This document shows, in pieces, positions 52,606 to 61,935 of a DNA stretch of 64,000 bases; position 1 is the first letter of the stretch, and each line of letters starts with the position of its first letter. The notes under the pieces are model-generated. The model saw nothing but the letters and a program-made list of their open reading frames with translations. It did no database searches and was not told the DNA's origin. Source of the DNA: Niveispirillum cyanobacteriorum (lineage in GTDB: Bacteria; Pseudomonadota; Alphaproteobacteria; Azospirillales; Azospirillaceae); assembly GCF_002868735.1 (NCBI RefSeq), contig NZ_CP025611.1:2350501-2414500 (forward strand). The letters run 5' to 3'. A program made the position numbers and the translations under genes.

Positions 52606-55545
52606 ATGGCCCCCTACGATCAAGCCCCGAGCGAGCGCCTGTCCTTCCTCTTCGGCGCCAACGGCACCTTCATCGCGGAACTTTACGCCCGTTACCGGCA
52701 GGACCCGAATTCGGTCGATGCCAGCTGGCAGTCCTTCTTCGCCGAAATGGGCGATGATGGTCACGCCATCCTGGCCGAACTGAACGGCGCGTCATGGGCG
52801 AAAGCCACCGCCAAGGTGATTGGGGCCGCCGACCCGGATGCCCCGCCCCCGGCAAAGCCCGGCAAGGGTGACAAGGCCGCCCCGACCCCGGCCGCTGCGG
52901 CGCCCGTGGTACAGGGCTTCACCGCCGAACAGGTGCGCGCTGCCCAGCTGGACAGCCTGCGCGCCCTGATGCTGATCCGGAACTACCGCGTGCGTGGCCA
53001 TTTGCTGGCCAAGCTGGACCCGCTGGGCATGGACAAGCGGGCCGAGCATGCGGAACTGGATTACCGCCATTACGGCTTCACCGAGGCCGATCTGGACCGC
53101 CCGATCTTCATCAACAATGTGCTGGGGATGGAAACCGCCACCCTGCGCCAGATCGTGGACGCGGTGCAGCGCACCTATTGCGGCTCCATCGGCGTGGAGT
53201 TCATGCATATCCAGGACCCGGAGCAGAAGGCCTGGATCCAGGAGCGCATCGAGGGTATCCGCAACCAGACCGACTTCACGGTCAATGGCAAGAAGGCCAT
53301 CCTGCAGCGCCTGACGGCTGCGGAAGGGTTTGAGCGCTTCTGTCAGGTGAAGTGGACGGGCACCAAGCGTTTCGGCCTGGAAGGCGGCGAAGTGCTGGTT
53401 CCGGCCATCGAGCAGGTGATGAAGCGCGGTGGCCAGATGGGCCTGAAGGAGATCGTGCTGGGCATGGCCCATCGCGGTCGCCTGAACGTGCTGGCCAATG
53501 TCATGGGCAAGCCTTTCAAGGCCATCTTCAGCGAATTCCAGGGCAATCCGGCCAACCCCGAGGACGTGCAGGGCTCCGGCGACGTGAAGTACCATATGGG
53601 TACCTCCAGCGACCGTGACTTTGATGGCAACACCATCCACCTGTCCCTGTCGCCCAACCCGTCGCATCTGGAAGTCGTGAACCCGGTCGTCTGTGGCCGC
53701 GTGCGCGCCAAGCAGTGCCAGATCTCCGGTCAGGTGCCGCCGTCGGACGAAAGCCGTTCCAACGTACTGGGCGTGCTGCTGCATGGCGACGCGGCCTTTG
53801 CCGGCCAGGGTCTGGTGCCGGAAACGCTGCTTCTGTCGGAACTGAAGGGGTACCGTACCGGCGGCATCATCCACTTCATCATCAACAACCAGATCGGTTT
53901 CACCACCGCCCCGCAGTACAGCCGTTCCGGCCCGTACCCGACGGAAGTCGCCAAGTCGATCCAGGCCCCGATCTTCCACGTCAATGGCGACGATCCCGAA
54001 GCCGTCATTCATGTCAGCCGCATCGCCATCGAATTCCGTCAGAAGTTCCTGAAGGATGTCGTGGTCGATATCGTCTGCTATCGCCGCCAGGGCCATAATG
54101 AAGGCGACGAGCCGGCATTCACCCAGCCGCTGATGTACAAGACCATCGCCAAGCAGACCACCACCCGCGCGCTCTATGCGCAGCAGCTGGTGAATGAAGG
54201 CGTGATCACCCAGGCCGAGGGCGAGGGCTATGTCGCCGAATTCAATGCCCAGATGGAGCAGGAATTCCAGGCCGCCACCTCCTACAAGCCCAACAAGGCC
54301 GACTGGCTGGAGGGCAAGTGGTCGGGCCTGACCCCGGCGCCCGCCGATGTTGCCCGTGGCACCACCGCCGTTGGCCTGGATGTGCTGAAGGAAGTGGGTC
54401 TGGCGCTGTGCAAGACGCCGGATGACTTCAATGTCAATTCCAAGGTCGCGCGTCAGTTGAAGGCCAAGCAGGAAGCCATCCTGTCTGGCGAGGGCATCGA
54501 TTGGGCCACCGCAGAGGCGCTGGCTTTCGGCACCCTGCTGATCGAAGGCAACCCGGTCCGTCTGTCGGGTCAGGATGTCGGTCGCGGCACCTTCTCGCAC
54601 CGCCATTGCGTGCTGGTCGATCAGGTGAACGAGAACAAGTTCGTGCCCCTGAACCATGTCCGTCCGGGCAGCCAGGCCAGCTTCGAAGTCCATGACAGCC
54701 CACTGTCGGAAGCCGCCGTCCTGGGCTTCGAGTATGGGTTCTCGCTGACCGAGCCCCATGCGCTGACCATCTGGGAAGCGCAGTTTGGCGATTTCGTGAA
54801 TGGTGCGCAGGTCATTATCGACCAGTTCATCAGCTCTGCCGAATCGAAGTGGCTGCGCATGTCCGGTCTGGTCATGCTGCTGCCGCACGGCATGGAAGGC
54901 CAGGGTCCGGAGCACAGCTCTGCCCGTCTGGAGCGGTTCCTGCAGGGTTCGGCCGAGGATAACTGGCAGGTCTGCAACATCACGACGCCGGCCAACTATT
55001 TCCACGCCCTGCGCCGTCAGATCCGTCGCGACTTCCGCAAGCCGCTGATCGTCATGTCGCCGAAGTCGCTGCTGCGTCACAAGCTGTGCGTCTCGCCGCT
55101 GGACATGTTCTCCGCCGACCAGACCTTCCACCGCGTTCTTTATGAAACCGGTGTCGATCTGGTCGCCAATGACAAGATCCGCCGCGTCGTCATCTGCTCC
55201 GGCAAGGTCTATTATGACCTGTATCAGGAGCGGGAGAACCGGGGCATCAAGGACATTGCCATCGTCCGCCTGGAACAGCTTTATCCGTTCCCCGGCGATG
55301 CGCTGGCTTTGGAACTGGCCAAGTACCCGAATGCCGATATCGTCTGGTGTCAGGAGGAATCGGAGAATCAGGGTGGCTGGCTGTTCGTTGACCGCCGTAT
55401 CGAGAAGGTGCTGACCAGCATCGGCCACAAGGCGGGCCGTCCGATCTATGCGGGTCGTCCGGATTCGGCCGCCCCCGCCACCGGCATGCTGAAGCGCCAC
55501 AACCAGGAGCAGGCAAAGCTTCTGGACGAAGCGCTGACGGTCTGA
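52606..55545 (+). CDS. sucA: 2-oxoglutarate dehydrogenase E1 component
   Basis: A 979-aa thiamine-diphosphate-dependent decarboxylase of the TCA cycle. It opens with the E2-binding type segment [67 protein letters not shown] and [21 protein letters not shown] are conserved cofactor and active-site stretches. The length is typical. sucB follows after 55 bases. Confidence 0.98.
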   Translation: MAPYDQAPSERLSFLFGANGTFIAELYARYRQDPNSVDASWQSFFAEMGDDGHAILAELNGASWAKATAKVIGAADPDAPPPAKPGKGDKAAPTPAAAAPVVQGFTAEQVRAAQLDSLRALMLIRNYRVRGHLLAKLDPLGMDKRAEHAELDYRHYGFTEADLDRPIFINNVLGMETATLRQIVDAVQRTYCGSIGVEFMHIQDPEQKAWIQERIEGIRNQTDFTVNGKKAILQRLTAAEGFERFCQVKWTGTKRFGLEGGEVLVPAIEQVMKRGGQMGLKEIVLGMAHRGRLNVLANVMGKPFKAIFSEFQGNPANPEDVQGSGDVKYHMGTSSDRDFDGNTIHLSLSPNPSHLEVVNPVVCGRVRAKQCQISGQVPPSDESRSNVLGVLLHGDAAFAGQGLVPETLLLSELKGYRTGGIIHFIINNQIGFTTAPQYSRSGPYPTEVAKSIQAPIFHVNGDDPEAVIHVSRIAIEFRQKFLKDVVVDIVCYRRQGHNEGDEPAFTQPLMYKTIAKQTTTRALYAQQLVNEGVITQAEGEGYVAEFNAQMEQEFQAATSYKPNKADWLEGKWSGLTPAPADVARGTTAVGLDVLKEVGLALCKTPDDFNVNSKVARQLKAKQEAILSGEGIDWATAEALAFGTLLIEGNPVRLSGQDVGRGTFSHRHCVLVDQVNENKFVPLNHVRPGSQASFEVHDSPLSEAAVLGFEYGFSLTEPHALTIWEAQFGDFVNGAQVIIDQFISSAESKWLRMSGLVMLLPHGMEGQGPEHSSARLERFLQGSAEDNWQVCNITTPANYFHALRRQIRRDFRKPLIVMSPKSLLRHKLCVSPLDMFSADQTFHRVLYETGVDLVANDKIRRVVICSGKVYYDLYQERENRGIKDIAIVRLEQLYPFPGDALALELAKYPNADIVWCQEESENQGGWLFVDRRIEKVLTSIGHKAGRPIYAGRPDSAAPATGMLKRHNQEQAKLLDEALTV

Positions 55546-55600
55546 TCCGCCGGCTTCCCCATCCTCGACAAAGACCATCCAAACACGAAGGCCACAGAAC

Positions 55601-56818
55601 ATGGCGACGGAAATCAAGGTGCCCACGCTGGGCGAATCGGTCACGGAAGCGACGGTTGCCCGCTGGCTGAAGAAGGTCGGCGACGCCATCAATGTTGATG
55701 ATCCGCTGGTGGAACTGGAAACCGACAAGGTCACCCTGGAGGTCAATGCTCAGGCCGCCGGTACGCTGGCCGAGATCGTGGCTGCTGAGGGCGCAAATGT
55801 CGCCGTCGGTGCCCTGCTGGGCGTGATCGGTGCCGGGTCTGGTGCAGCACCGGCACCTGCCGCCGCTGCCCCGGCCCCCGCCGTGGCTGCTGCCGCCCCG
55901 ACCCCGGCTGCCGTGCAGTCGGCCCCGGTCATGCCGGCCGCTGCCAAAATCGCCGCCGATAACGGCATCGATACCGGCGCTATTGCCGGCACCGGCAAGG
56001 ATGGCCGCGTGACCAAGGGCGATGTCCTGGCCGCCATCGACACCCCGAAGGCCGCCGTTCCCGCCCCGGCCCCGGCGCCCAAGGCCGCCCCCGCCCCGTC
56101 GGGTCCGCGCGCCAAGGCTGACCGCGAGGAGCGGGTGCGCATGACCCGCCTGCGTCAGCGCATCGCCGAGCGTCTGAAGGAAGCGCAGAACACGGCCGCC
56201 ATGCTGACCACCTTCAACGAGGTGGACATGACGAACGTGATCGCCATGCGCAACCAGCTGAAGGACGCGTTCGAGAAGAAGCATGGCGTGAAGCTGGGCT
56301 TCATGTCCTTCTTCGTGAAGGCCTGCCTGGTCGCCCTGAAGGAACTGCCGGCGGTGAACGCCGAGATCGACGGCACCGATCTGGTCTACAAGAACTATTA
56401 CGACATCGGTGTCGCCGTCGGCACGCCGCAGGGTCTGGTGGTTCCGGTGGTCCGCGACGCCGACAAGCTGTCCTTCGCCGGCGTGGAAAAGACCATCGGC
56501 GAACTGGGCAAGAAGGCTCGCGACGGCAAGCTGTCGATGGAAGACCTGTCGGGCGGCACCTTCACCATCTCCAACGGTGGTGTCTATGGCTCGCTGATGT
56601 CGACCCCGATCCTGAACACGCCGCAGTCGGGCATCCTGGGCATGCACAAGACCATGGACCGCGCCGTGGTCGTGAATGGCAAGGTCGAAGTGCGCCCGAT
56701 GATGTATCTGGCCCTGTCCTACGACCACCGCATCATCGATGGTCGCGAGGCCGTGACCTTCCTGGTGCGCGTCAAGGAATGCATCGAGAATCCGGAACGC
56801 ATCCTGCTGGATGTCTGA
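55601..56818 (+). CDS. sucB: Dihydrolipoyllysine-residue succinyltransferase (E2)
   Basis: A 405-aa E2 subunit of 2-oxoglutarate dehydrogenase. One lipoyl domain has its lipoylated Lys43 in ETDKVTLEV. An Ala/Pro-rich linker follows, then the peripheral-subunit binding domain ([35 protein letters not shown]), and the catalytic domain with [16 protein letters not shown] (His and Asp). The gene ends at a strong terminator; the E3 gene (lpd) is not next to it in this window. Confidence 0.98.
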   Translation: MATEIKVPTLGESVTEATVARWLKKVGDAINVDDPLVELETDKVTLEVNAQAAGTLAEIVAAEGANVAVGALLGVIGAGSGAAPAPAAAAPAPAVAAAAPTPAAVQSAPVMPAAAKIAADNGIDTGAIAGTGKDGRVTKGDVLAAIDTPKAAVPAPAPAPKAAPAPSGPRAKADREERVRMTRLRQRIAERLKEAQNTAAMLTTFNEVDMTNVIAMRNQLKDAFEKKHGVKLGFMSFFVKACLVALKELPAVNAEIDGTDLVYKNYYDIGVAVGTPQGLVVPVVRDADKLSFAGVEKTIGELGKKARDGKLSMEDLSGGTFTISNGGVYGSLMSTPILNTPQSGILGMHKTMDRAVVVNGKVEVRPMMYLALSYDHRIIDGREAVTFLVRVKECIENPERILLDV

Positions 56819-56839
56819 TCGGATCTTCGGTCCTAACAG

Positions 56840-56867
56840 AAAAGGCCGCCCGATTGGGCGGCCTTTT
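56840..56867 (+). terminator. Terminator after sucB
   Basis: AAAAGGCCGCCC pairs with GGGCGGCCTTTT around GATT, followed by further T residues. It is strong for the plus strand and also usable from the minus strand. Confidence 0.92.
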
Positions 56868-56888
56868 TTGTTGTGCGCTACGCCAAAC

Positions 56889-57305
56889 TCAACCCGTCAG
56901 CTCTTCCATCGTCTGGCGGACGACGGCGACGATGGCGGCCCCGTGCTTATGGCTGCTTTCGCCCAGGCTGGAGGCAATGACGGACAGCTCCACCTCTGTC
57001 GTGGGGGCGAAACGCGCCACCTCGGCCAGCAGGTTGTTGCTCAAAACCTCATCGCGGCTGATGCCCTGCGACCGGGCGACATCGCCGCGCCAGCCATTGA
57101 GGGCAGCCTGGATGGCCGATTCGATCTGGGCCTGCTCTTCGCGACGGCGCAGGTCGCGGTAATGGACCAGGACGCGCCAGCCGGCATCGGCATAGGCCGT
57201 GTCGATCCGCTCCACCTCCACCGTCCGCAGGAAGCTGGCAATCCGCTGCTCATCCTCTTCGGCGGCGGCATCGCGGATGGAGAAGGTGCGAAGTTCAAGA
57301 TTCAT
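56889..57305 (-). CDS. HRDC domain protein
   Basis: A 138-aa protein. The C-terminal ~70 residues form an HRDC domain (GWRGDVARSQGISRDEVLSNNLLAEVARFAPTTEVELSVIASSLGESSHKHG), the nucleic-acid-binding module of RecQ helicases and RNase D. The N-terminal part is a short basic, charged segment (HYRDLRRREEQAQIESAI). It stands alone, without helicase or nuclease domain. The frame is open to 57389, but the extra residues are low-complexity; ATG 57305 gives MNLELRTFSI. Confidence 0.8.
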   Translation of the reverse strand: MNLELRTFSIRDAAAEEDEQRIASFLRTVEVERIDTAYADAGWRVLVHYRDLRRREEQAQIESAIQAALNGWRGDVARSQGISRDEVLSNNLLAEVARFAPTTEVELSVIASSLGESSHKHGAAIVAVVRQTMEELTG

Positions 57306-57459
57306 TGTGGCCACCGCCGCTGTTGACCCGGACCTGTTGCCCCGGCCAGCGCCGGAAGCGTCGATGGCGGCAGTATAGCCCGGCCCCACAGGCCCCGCAT
57401 CTTTCTTCCGTATGGGTTTTCGGTCATTGACGGACAGGAAACCGGGTCAGCAGCATAGA

Positions 57460-57491
57460 AAAGCCCCGGCGGTTTGCACCGCCGGGGCTTT
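57460..57491. terminator. Bidirectional terminator after the SapC gene
   Basis: AAAGCCCCGGCGG (57460-57472) pairs perfectly with CCGCCGGGGCTTT (57479-57491) around a 6-base loop. It lies 27 bases beyond the stop of the minus-strand SapC gene. Confidence 0.85.
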
Positions 57492-57517
57492 CATACTCAA
57501 TCCCTTGGCAAAGGGGA

Positions 57518-58273
57518 TCAGACGCCCTTGGGCAGGCGGTCGATCAGGTTCTGCCAGCGGCCCAGCGACACGAAATGCGCATAGACCAGACCGATCCAGT
57601 TGCGCTTGCGCCATTCCAGGAAGGTCTCATCCGGCAGCTCGTTGAACTTCTGTTCATCGATGACGCGGAAACCGGAGAGCGACAGCTGCTTGCCTTCCGG
57701 TGTCACCACCTCAGCACGCTGATCGACCAGCAGGCCCAGCTTCTCCACCTCTTCGCAGAACAGCTGCGTCTGGCGGGCCGACTGGTTGAAGGCCACGCAG
57801 TAATTCAGGATGTCTTCGCCTTCCTTCGTGCCCTTGCCGTCCTTGAACAGCGGCAGGTCACCCTCGGAACCCTCACCACGGACCAGGATTTCCTCATCCT
57901 CTTCCATGATCAGGACCAGGCGCTTGTCTTCCGGCATCTCAACCAGGATGAACGGATAGCGGCCGATATAGGCGGGGATCTGCGAATTGAAGGCCCAGGT
58001 GCCATCCTCGCGGATGAACAGGTTCTCGCCCGCGCGCAGGCCCAACAGCGCCATCACGCCGGCCGAAGGGCCGGGCCCGAACACCAGCGGATAATGGTTC
58101 TGCAGCTGCGGCATCTCTTCGGCCAGCACCGGAACGGCATGGATATTGGCGCAATAGCGGAAAGTGCGGTTGCGCTTCACCTTCACGTCGGCGTGATGCT
58201 GTGCGCTCACGGCAACGGGGTTCTTGTACAGCAGCGGCATCTGGGGGGCGTCGGCGTTGGCGACGTCGGTCAT
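57518..58273 (-). CDS. SapC family protein
   Basis: A 251-aa SapC-type protein. LLYKNPVAVSAQHHADVKVKRNRTFRYCANIHAVPVLAEEMPQLQNHYPLVF is the family opening, and NELPDETFLEWRKRNWIGLVYAHFVSLGRWQNLIDR is the typical ending. The name comes from a Campylobacter S-layer locus; in alphaproteobacteria the function is not established. No signal peptide is evident. A start at 58303 would add ten residues. Confidence 0.9.
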   Translation of the reverse strand: MTDVANADAPQMPLLYKNPVAVSAQHHADVKVKRNRTFRYCANIHAVPVLAEEMPQLQNHYPLVFGPGPSAGVMALLGLRAGENLFIREDGTWAFNSQIPAYIGRYPFILVEMPEDKRLVLIMEEDEEILVRGEGSEGDLPLFKDGKGTKEGEDILNYCVAFNQSARQTQLFCEEVEKLGLLVDQRAEVVTPEGKQLSLSGFRVIDEQKFNELPDETFLEWRKRNWIGLVYAHFVSLGRWQNLIDRLPKGV

Positions 58274-58684
58274 CTTGATCGGTCCCGGCAATCTGTCAGG
58301 CATTGGGCGGCCGTCCGCCCGGCACTGGGGTGCCTTTCAACTGCCGCAAACCACCCCCCCTGTCAATGCCGCTGGCAGGGGAAAACAGGCGAAAAACGGC
58401 AGGAAAGAAGGCTGAACAGCGTGGCGAAGGGCCAACTGGCCGGTCCGGGGGTGAAGGTGCGGCGCAACATGGCGATGATCCTTGAGGATGGAATGAAATC
58501 TCGTTGGCGCCATCATCGCGGAAGCTCCGCTTGACGTCGAATATCAATCAAATACAGTCGCTGTAATTTTTAGTTACACGAGTTCCCTCAAACGCCGGGC
58601 GCCGCCATCCGGCGGCTTGGCTCTCGCGGCACGTGCCGCGCGGCGGCGGTCGCCGCCGTAAACGACTGACATGCGAAGATCACG
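58274..58684. other. Intergenic region before the LysR gene
   Basis: About 400 bases between the divergent SapC and LysR genes. It contains several short GC-rich hairpins around 58600-58660 (for example CCGCC-ATC-CGGCGG) and an AT-rich stretch at 58540-58580. No gene or clear promoter was recognised. Confidence 0.5.
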
Positions 58685-59587
58685 ATGCGCCGCCTGCCAC
58701 CCCTGACCCAGTTGCGCGCCTTTGAGGCGGCGGCCCGCCATGAAAGCCTGAGCCGGGCGGCAGAAGAACTGAACGTGGCCCATCCAGCCCTGTCGCGGCA
58801 GATCAAGGATCTGGAGGCATGGCTGGGCTGTACCCTGTTCACCCGCCATAATCGCGGCCTGATGCTGACCGATGCGGGCCGTGCCTATCGGGATGCCGCT
58901 GTGGCCGCCTTCGATCTGATTGAGGGGGCGACGGGGCTGTTGCGTGCGGCCCCACCCGTGGCCGGGCGGTCGCGCCTGATCCTGTCGGTGGAGCCGTCCT
59001 TTGCCCAACGCTGGTTGATCCCGCGCCTGGGCGATTTCCGCGCCCGCCATCCAGAGGTGGAGGTCGTGGTGGATGCCACCCGCGTCGCCGCCGATTTCCG
59101 CAAGGGCGGGGCCGATCTGGGCATCCGCTATGGCAGCGGCCCCTGGCCGGGGTTGCAGGCCCAGCTTCTGTCCGTGGTCGTCAATTTCCCCGTCTGTGCC
59201 CCGCAACTGGCCGCACGCCTGCCCACCGATCCGGCCCGCCTGCTGGAGGGTGACCTGCTGCTGGAGGAGATGGACATGCCGTGGCATTGCTGGTTCCGGG
59301 CGGCGGGCGTGGCGGTGACCGCGCCTCTGCGCGGCACCCGCTTCTATGATGCCGGCAATGCCATCGATTCGGCCCTGGCGGGGCAGGGTCTGGCCTTGGG
59401 CGACACGATCCTGGCCGCCGATGATGTGGCGGCGGGCCGGCTGGTGCGCCCCTATCCGCAAACGGCCATCTATGACGCCTATCATCTGGTCGCCCCCGCC
59501 CCGCATTTCCGCCGCCCGCCCGTGAAGGCCTTTGTGGAATGGGTGACAGCAACCATGCAGGCCTTTCAGCAGCAGCGAGGAGACTGA
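58685..59587 (+). CDS. LysR-family regulator, GcvA-like
   Basis: A 300-aa LysR-type regulator. The N-terminal winged helix reads LPPLTQLRAFEAAARHESLSRAAEELNVAHPALSRQIKDLEAWLGCTLFTR. The effector domain has the GcvA-group features DFRKGGADLGIRYGSGPWPGL and GQGLALGDTILAADDVAAGRLVRPY. The likely target is not adjacent: the next gene is SOS-controlled imuA. The ribosome site is weak. Confidence 0.9.
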   Translation: MRRLPPLTQLRAFEAAARHESLSRAAEELNVAHPALSRQIKDLEAWLGCTLFTRHNRGLMLTDAGRAYRDAAVAAFDLIEGATGLLRAAPPVAGRSRLILSVEPSFAQRWLIPRLGDFRARHPEVEVVVDATRVAADFRKGGADLGIRYGSGPWPGLQAQLLSVVVNFPVCAPQLAARLPTDPARLLEGDLLLEEMDMPWHCWFRAAGVAVTAPLRGTRFYDAGNAIDSALAGQGLALGDTILAADDVAAGRLVRPYPQTAIYDAYHLVAPAPHFRRPPVKAFVEWVTATMQAFQQQRGD

Positions 59588-59627
59588 CCAACAAACTAAG
59601 CACTTCGGATTCAGCACTTGCCAAACA

Positions 59628-59642
59628 GAACAAAACAAGAAC
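59628..59642 (+). promoter_or_regulatory. LexA (SOS) box of the imuA operon
   Basis: GAAC-AAAACAA-GAAC is an exact match to the alphaproteobacterial LexA box GAAC-N7-GAAC. It ends 9 bases before the imuA ATG. A possible promoter TTGCCA (59618-59623)-N17-ACAATA (59641-59646) overlaps it. Confidence 0.85.
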
Positions 59643-59651
59643 AATAACCCC

Positions 59652-60398
59652 ATGACCGACCCTATCCCCACCATCGCCGCCCTGCGGGAACGGCTGTCCA
59701 TCATGGACCGGGTGCGCCCGCCCAAAGGGCGGACGGCCCTGTCGCTGGGCCTGTCCTGTCTGGATGCAGCCCTGGCCGGTGGCGGGCTGGTGCGGGGTGG
59801 TTGCCATGAATTTCTGCCGGCCCCTGCCGATGCGGGGGCACTTGGATTTGTGGCCTCCATCCTGTCGGGTCTGCCGCCCGGCCCTATCCTGTGGTGCCGA
59901 CACCGGGACAAGGGTGATCCGCTGGGCCACGCCGACATGCCCTATGGGCCGGGTCTGGCGGCCCTGGGTCTGGATGCCTCTCGTCTGATCCTGGTGCGGC
60001 CCGATAGTCTGGATGACGCGCTCTGGGTGCTGGAGGAGGCGTTGCGATGCTCTGCCCTGGCCGCCGTTGTTGGAGACGGGGTGCTGCCCGGCGCGGTGGC
60101 GCTGCGCCGTCTGCAACTGGCGGCGGAGGATGGGGATGCTTTGGGCCTGCTGATCCTGCCGCCCCTGGCCAGGCCCCCGCCCTCCGTCGCCCTGACGCGC
60201 TGGCGGGTCACCTCCATGCGCGATGGTCCGCCGCAGGAAGAAGGAGGAAGACCGCGCTGGCAGGTATCGCTGCTGAGGGCACGCGGTGGCGGGGTGGGAA
60301 CGGGGTCGGGACCGTGGGAGGTTATCTGGGATGACACGGCGTTTCGTCTCCGTCTGGCTCAGCCGCTGGCCAACGGACCAGTGGCGGCGGCGGAATAA
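59652..60398 (+). CDS. imuA: ImuA, mutasome accessory protein (RecA-like)
   Basis: A 248-aa ImuA. It is RecA/SulA-like, beginning IAALRERLSIMDR, with LSLGLSCLDAALAGGGLVRGGCHEF in the place of the Walker region, GPILWCRH, and DALWVLEEALRCSALAAVVGDG. It works with ImuB and DnaE2 in damage-induced mutagenesis. It is preceded by a perfect LexA box. Its last 68 bases overlap imuB in another frame. Confidence 0.93.
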   Translation: MTDPIPTIAALRERLSIMDRVRPPKGRTALSLGLSCLDAALAGGGLVRGGCHEFLPAPADAGALGFVASILSGLPPGPILWCRHRDKGDPLGHADMPYGPGLAALGLDASRLILVRPDSLDDALWVLEEALRCSALAAVVGDGVLPGAVALRRLQLAAEDGDALGLLILPPLARPPPSVALTRWRVTSMRDGPPQEEGGRPRWQVSLLRARGGGVGTGSGPWEVIWDDTAFRLRLAQPLANGPVAAAE

Positions 60399-61935
60399 GG
60401 TGGCTCCCCTGTCCGGCCCGCTGGCCCTGACGCTGGCGGGACAGGGCGGGATCCGTCTGCATGCCGTGGACGCGCTGGCCAGTGCCGATGGCCTTCGGCC
60501 CGGCATGCTGCTAGCCGATGCCCGCGCCCTGTGTCCACCTCTGACCGCCATGCAAGCGGACCCCTCCGCCGATCAGGCCGCCCTTGCCCGGCTGGCGCTC
60601 TGGGCACAGCGCTATACGCCACAGGCCGCCACTGATGGGCCGGACGGGCTGATCCTGGACATTACCGGCTGTGCCCATCTCTGCGGTGGGGAGGACGAAC
60701 TGCTGGCCGATCTGGGGGGCCGATTGACCCGCGCCGGTCTGACCCATCATCTGGGGCTGGCGGATGGAGCGGCGGCAGCCTGGGGCTGGGCCCGGCATCG
60801 TCCTGCCGGTGCCAGCCCCAGGCTGCCCACAGGCACACGGGCTTGGCCGGCGCTGCTGGCCCTGCCTCTGGTCTCCCTGCGCCTGGACCCCGGCCTGCAG
60901 GCCGATCTGGCCCGTGTCGGCCTGCGGTCGGTCGGTGATGTGCAGCGGCAGCCGCGCGCCGGGCTGGTCGCTCGCTATGGCACGGGGCCGGTGCGGCGCC
61001 TGGATCGCATGCTGGGCATCGCCGCCGATCCCGTGGCCCCGCAGGCCGCCACCCCGCAATGGCAGGTACGCCGTGCCTTCGCCGAACCCATCGCCACGCG
61101 TGAGGCCATCGAGGGGGCGGTGCTGTCCCTGCTGCGCGACCTGTCGGCCCGGCTGGAGGCGGCGGGGCGCGGGGCGCGGCGGCTGGTCCTGACCTGTTTT
61201 CGCACCGATGCCAGCAGCCAGGATCTGCCCATCGGCACAGCCCGCCCCCTGCGCGATCCGCCATCACTGCTAAAATTGTTTCGGGAGCGGTTTGACCAGA
61301 TTGATCCTGGTTTCGGTATCGAAATGATAGAGATGACGGCGACGGGTACGGACCTGTTTACCGGGGAACAGGCGGGGCTGGCCGTGGGGGGCGGGGATGC
61401 CTTTGCCCTGTCCGGCCTGCTGGATCGGCTGGTCAACAGGCTGGGGGAGGATCAGGTGGGCCGCCCCGTGCCGCGCAACACCCACCGCCCGGAACGGATA
61501 ATGGAACTGGCCGGTGAGATGGAGGGGCAGATGGGGCAAGCACTGCTCCCCCCAGACGGCGGAGCCATGCCAACCCCGTCCTTGCCACCCCCCACCCCGG
61601 CGGCGGATGGTTCGACGAAACCCTGGCCCAAACCGCAGCCCCAGCGCCCCGCCCCTTCGCGCCCCCGGACATGGCGGATGGAGGGGACGCGCCCCCTGCT
61701 GCTGCTGCATCCGCCCGAACCGGTGCAGATGGGCCAGGGGCTGGTCTGGCGGGGGCGGCACCTGTCCGTCGACTGGATGGAGGGGCCGGAGCGTATCCGG
61801 CCCGACTGGTGGCGCGCACGCACAGGCCCGACGCGGGATTATTACCGCGCGCAACTCAGCGATGGCCGGCGTTTCTGGCTATTCCGGACCGCGGATGAGC
61901 GGGGGGCCTGGTATCTGCACGGGCTGTGCGCATGA
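60331..61935 (+). CDS. imuB: ImuB, Y-family polymerase-like mutasome protein
   Basis: A 534-aa Y-family homologue lacking catalytic residues; the usual DxxxFFAxVE opening is here [14 protein letters not shown]. It keeps the thumb and little-finger parts and the C-terminal tail [20 protein letters not shown]...WYLHGLCA typical of ImuB. A Pro-rich linker lies at about residues 420-455. ATG 60331 has GGAGG 11 bases upstream; the frame opens at 60286. It bridges the clamp, ImuA and DnaE2. The stop overlaps the dnaE2 start (ATGA). Confidence 0.94.
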   Translation: MTRRFVSVWLSRWPTDQWRRRNKVAPLSGPLALTLAGQGGIRLHAVDALASADGLRPGMLLADARALCPPLTAMQADPSADQAALARLALWAQRYTPQAATDGPDGLILDITGCAHLCGGEDELLADLGGRLTRAGLTHHLGLADGAAAAWGWARHRPAGASPRLPTGTRAWPALLALPLVSLRLDPGLQADLARVGLRSVGDVQRQPRAGLVARYGTGPVRRLDRMLGIAADPVAPQAATPQWQVRRAFAEPIATREAIEGAVLSLLRDLSARLEAAGRGARRLVLTCFRTDASSQDLPIGTARPLRDPPSLLKLFRERFDQIDPGFGIEMIEMTATGTDLFTGEQAGLAVGGGDAFALSGLLDRLVNRLGEDQVGRPVPRNTHRPERIMELAGEMEGQMGQALLPPDGGAMPTPSLPPPTPAADGSTKPWPKPQPQRPAPSRPRTWRMEGTRPLLLLHPPEPVQMGQGLVWRGRHLSVDWMEGPERIRPDWWRARTGPTRDYYRAQLSDGRRFWLFRTADERGAWYLHGLCA

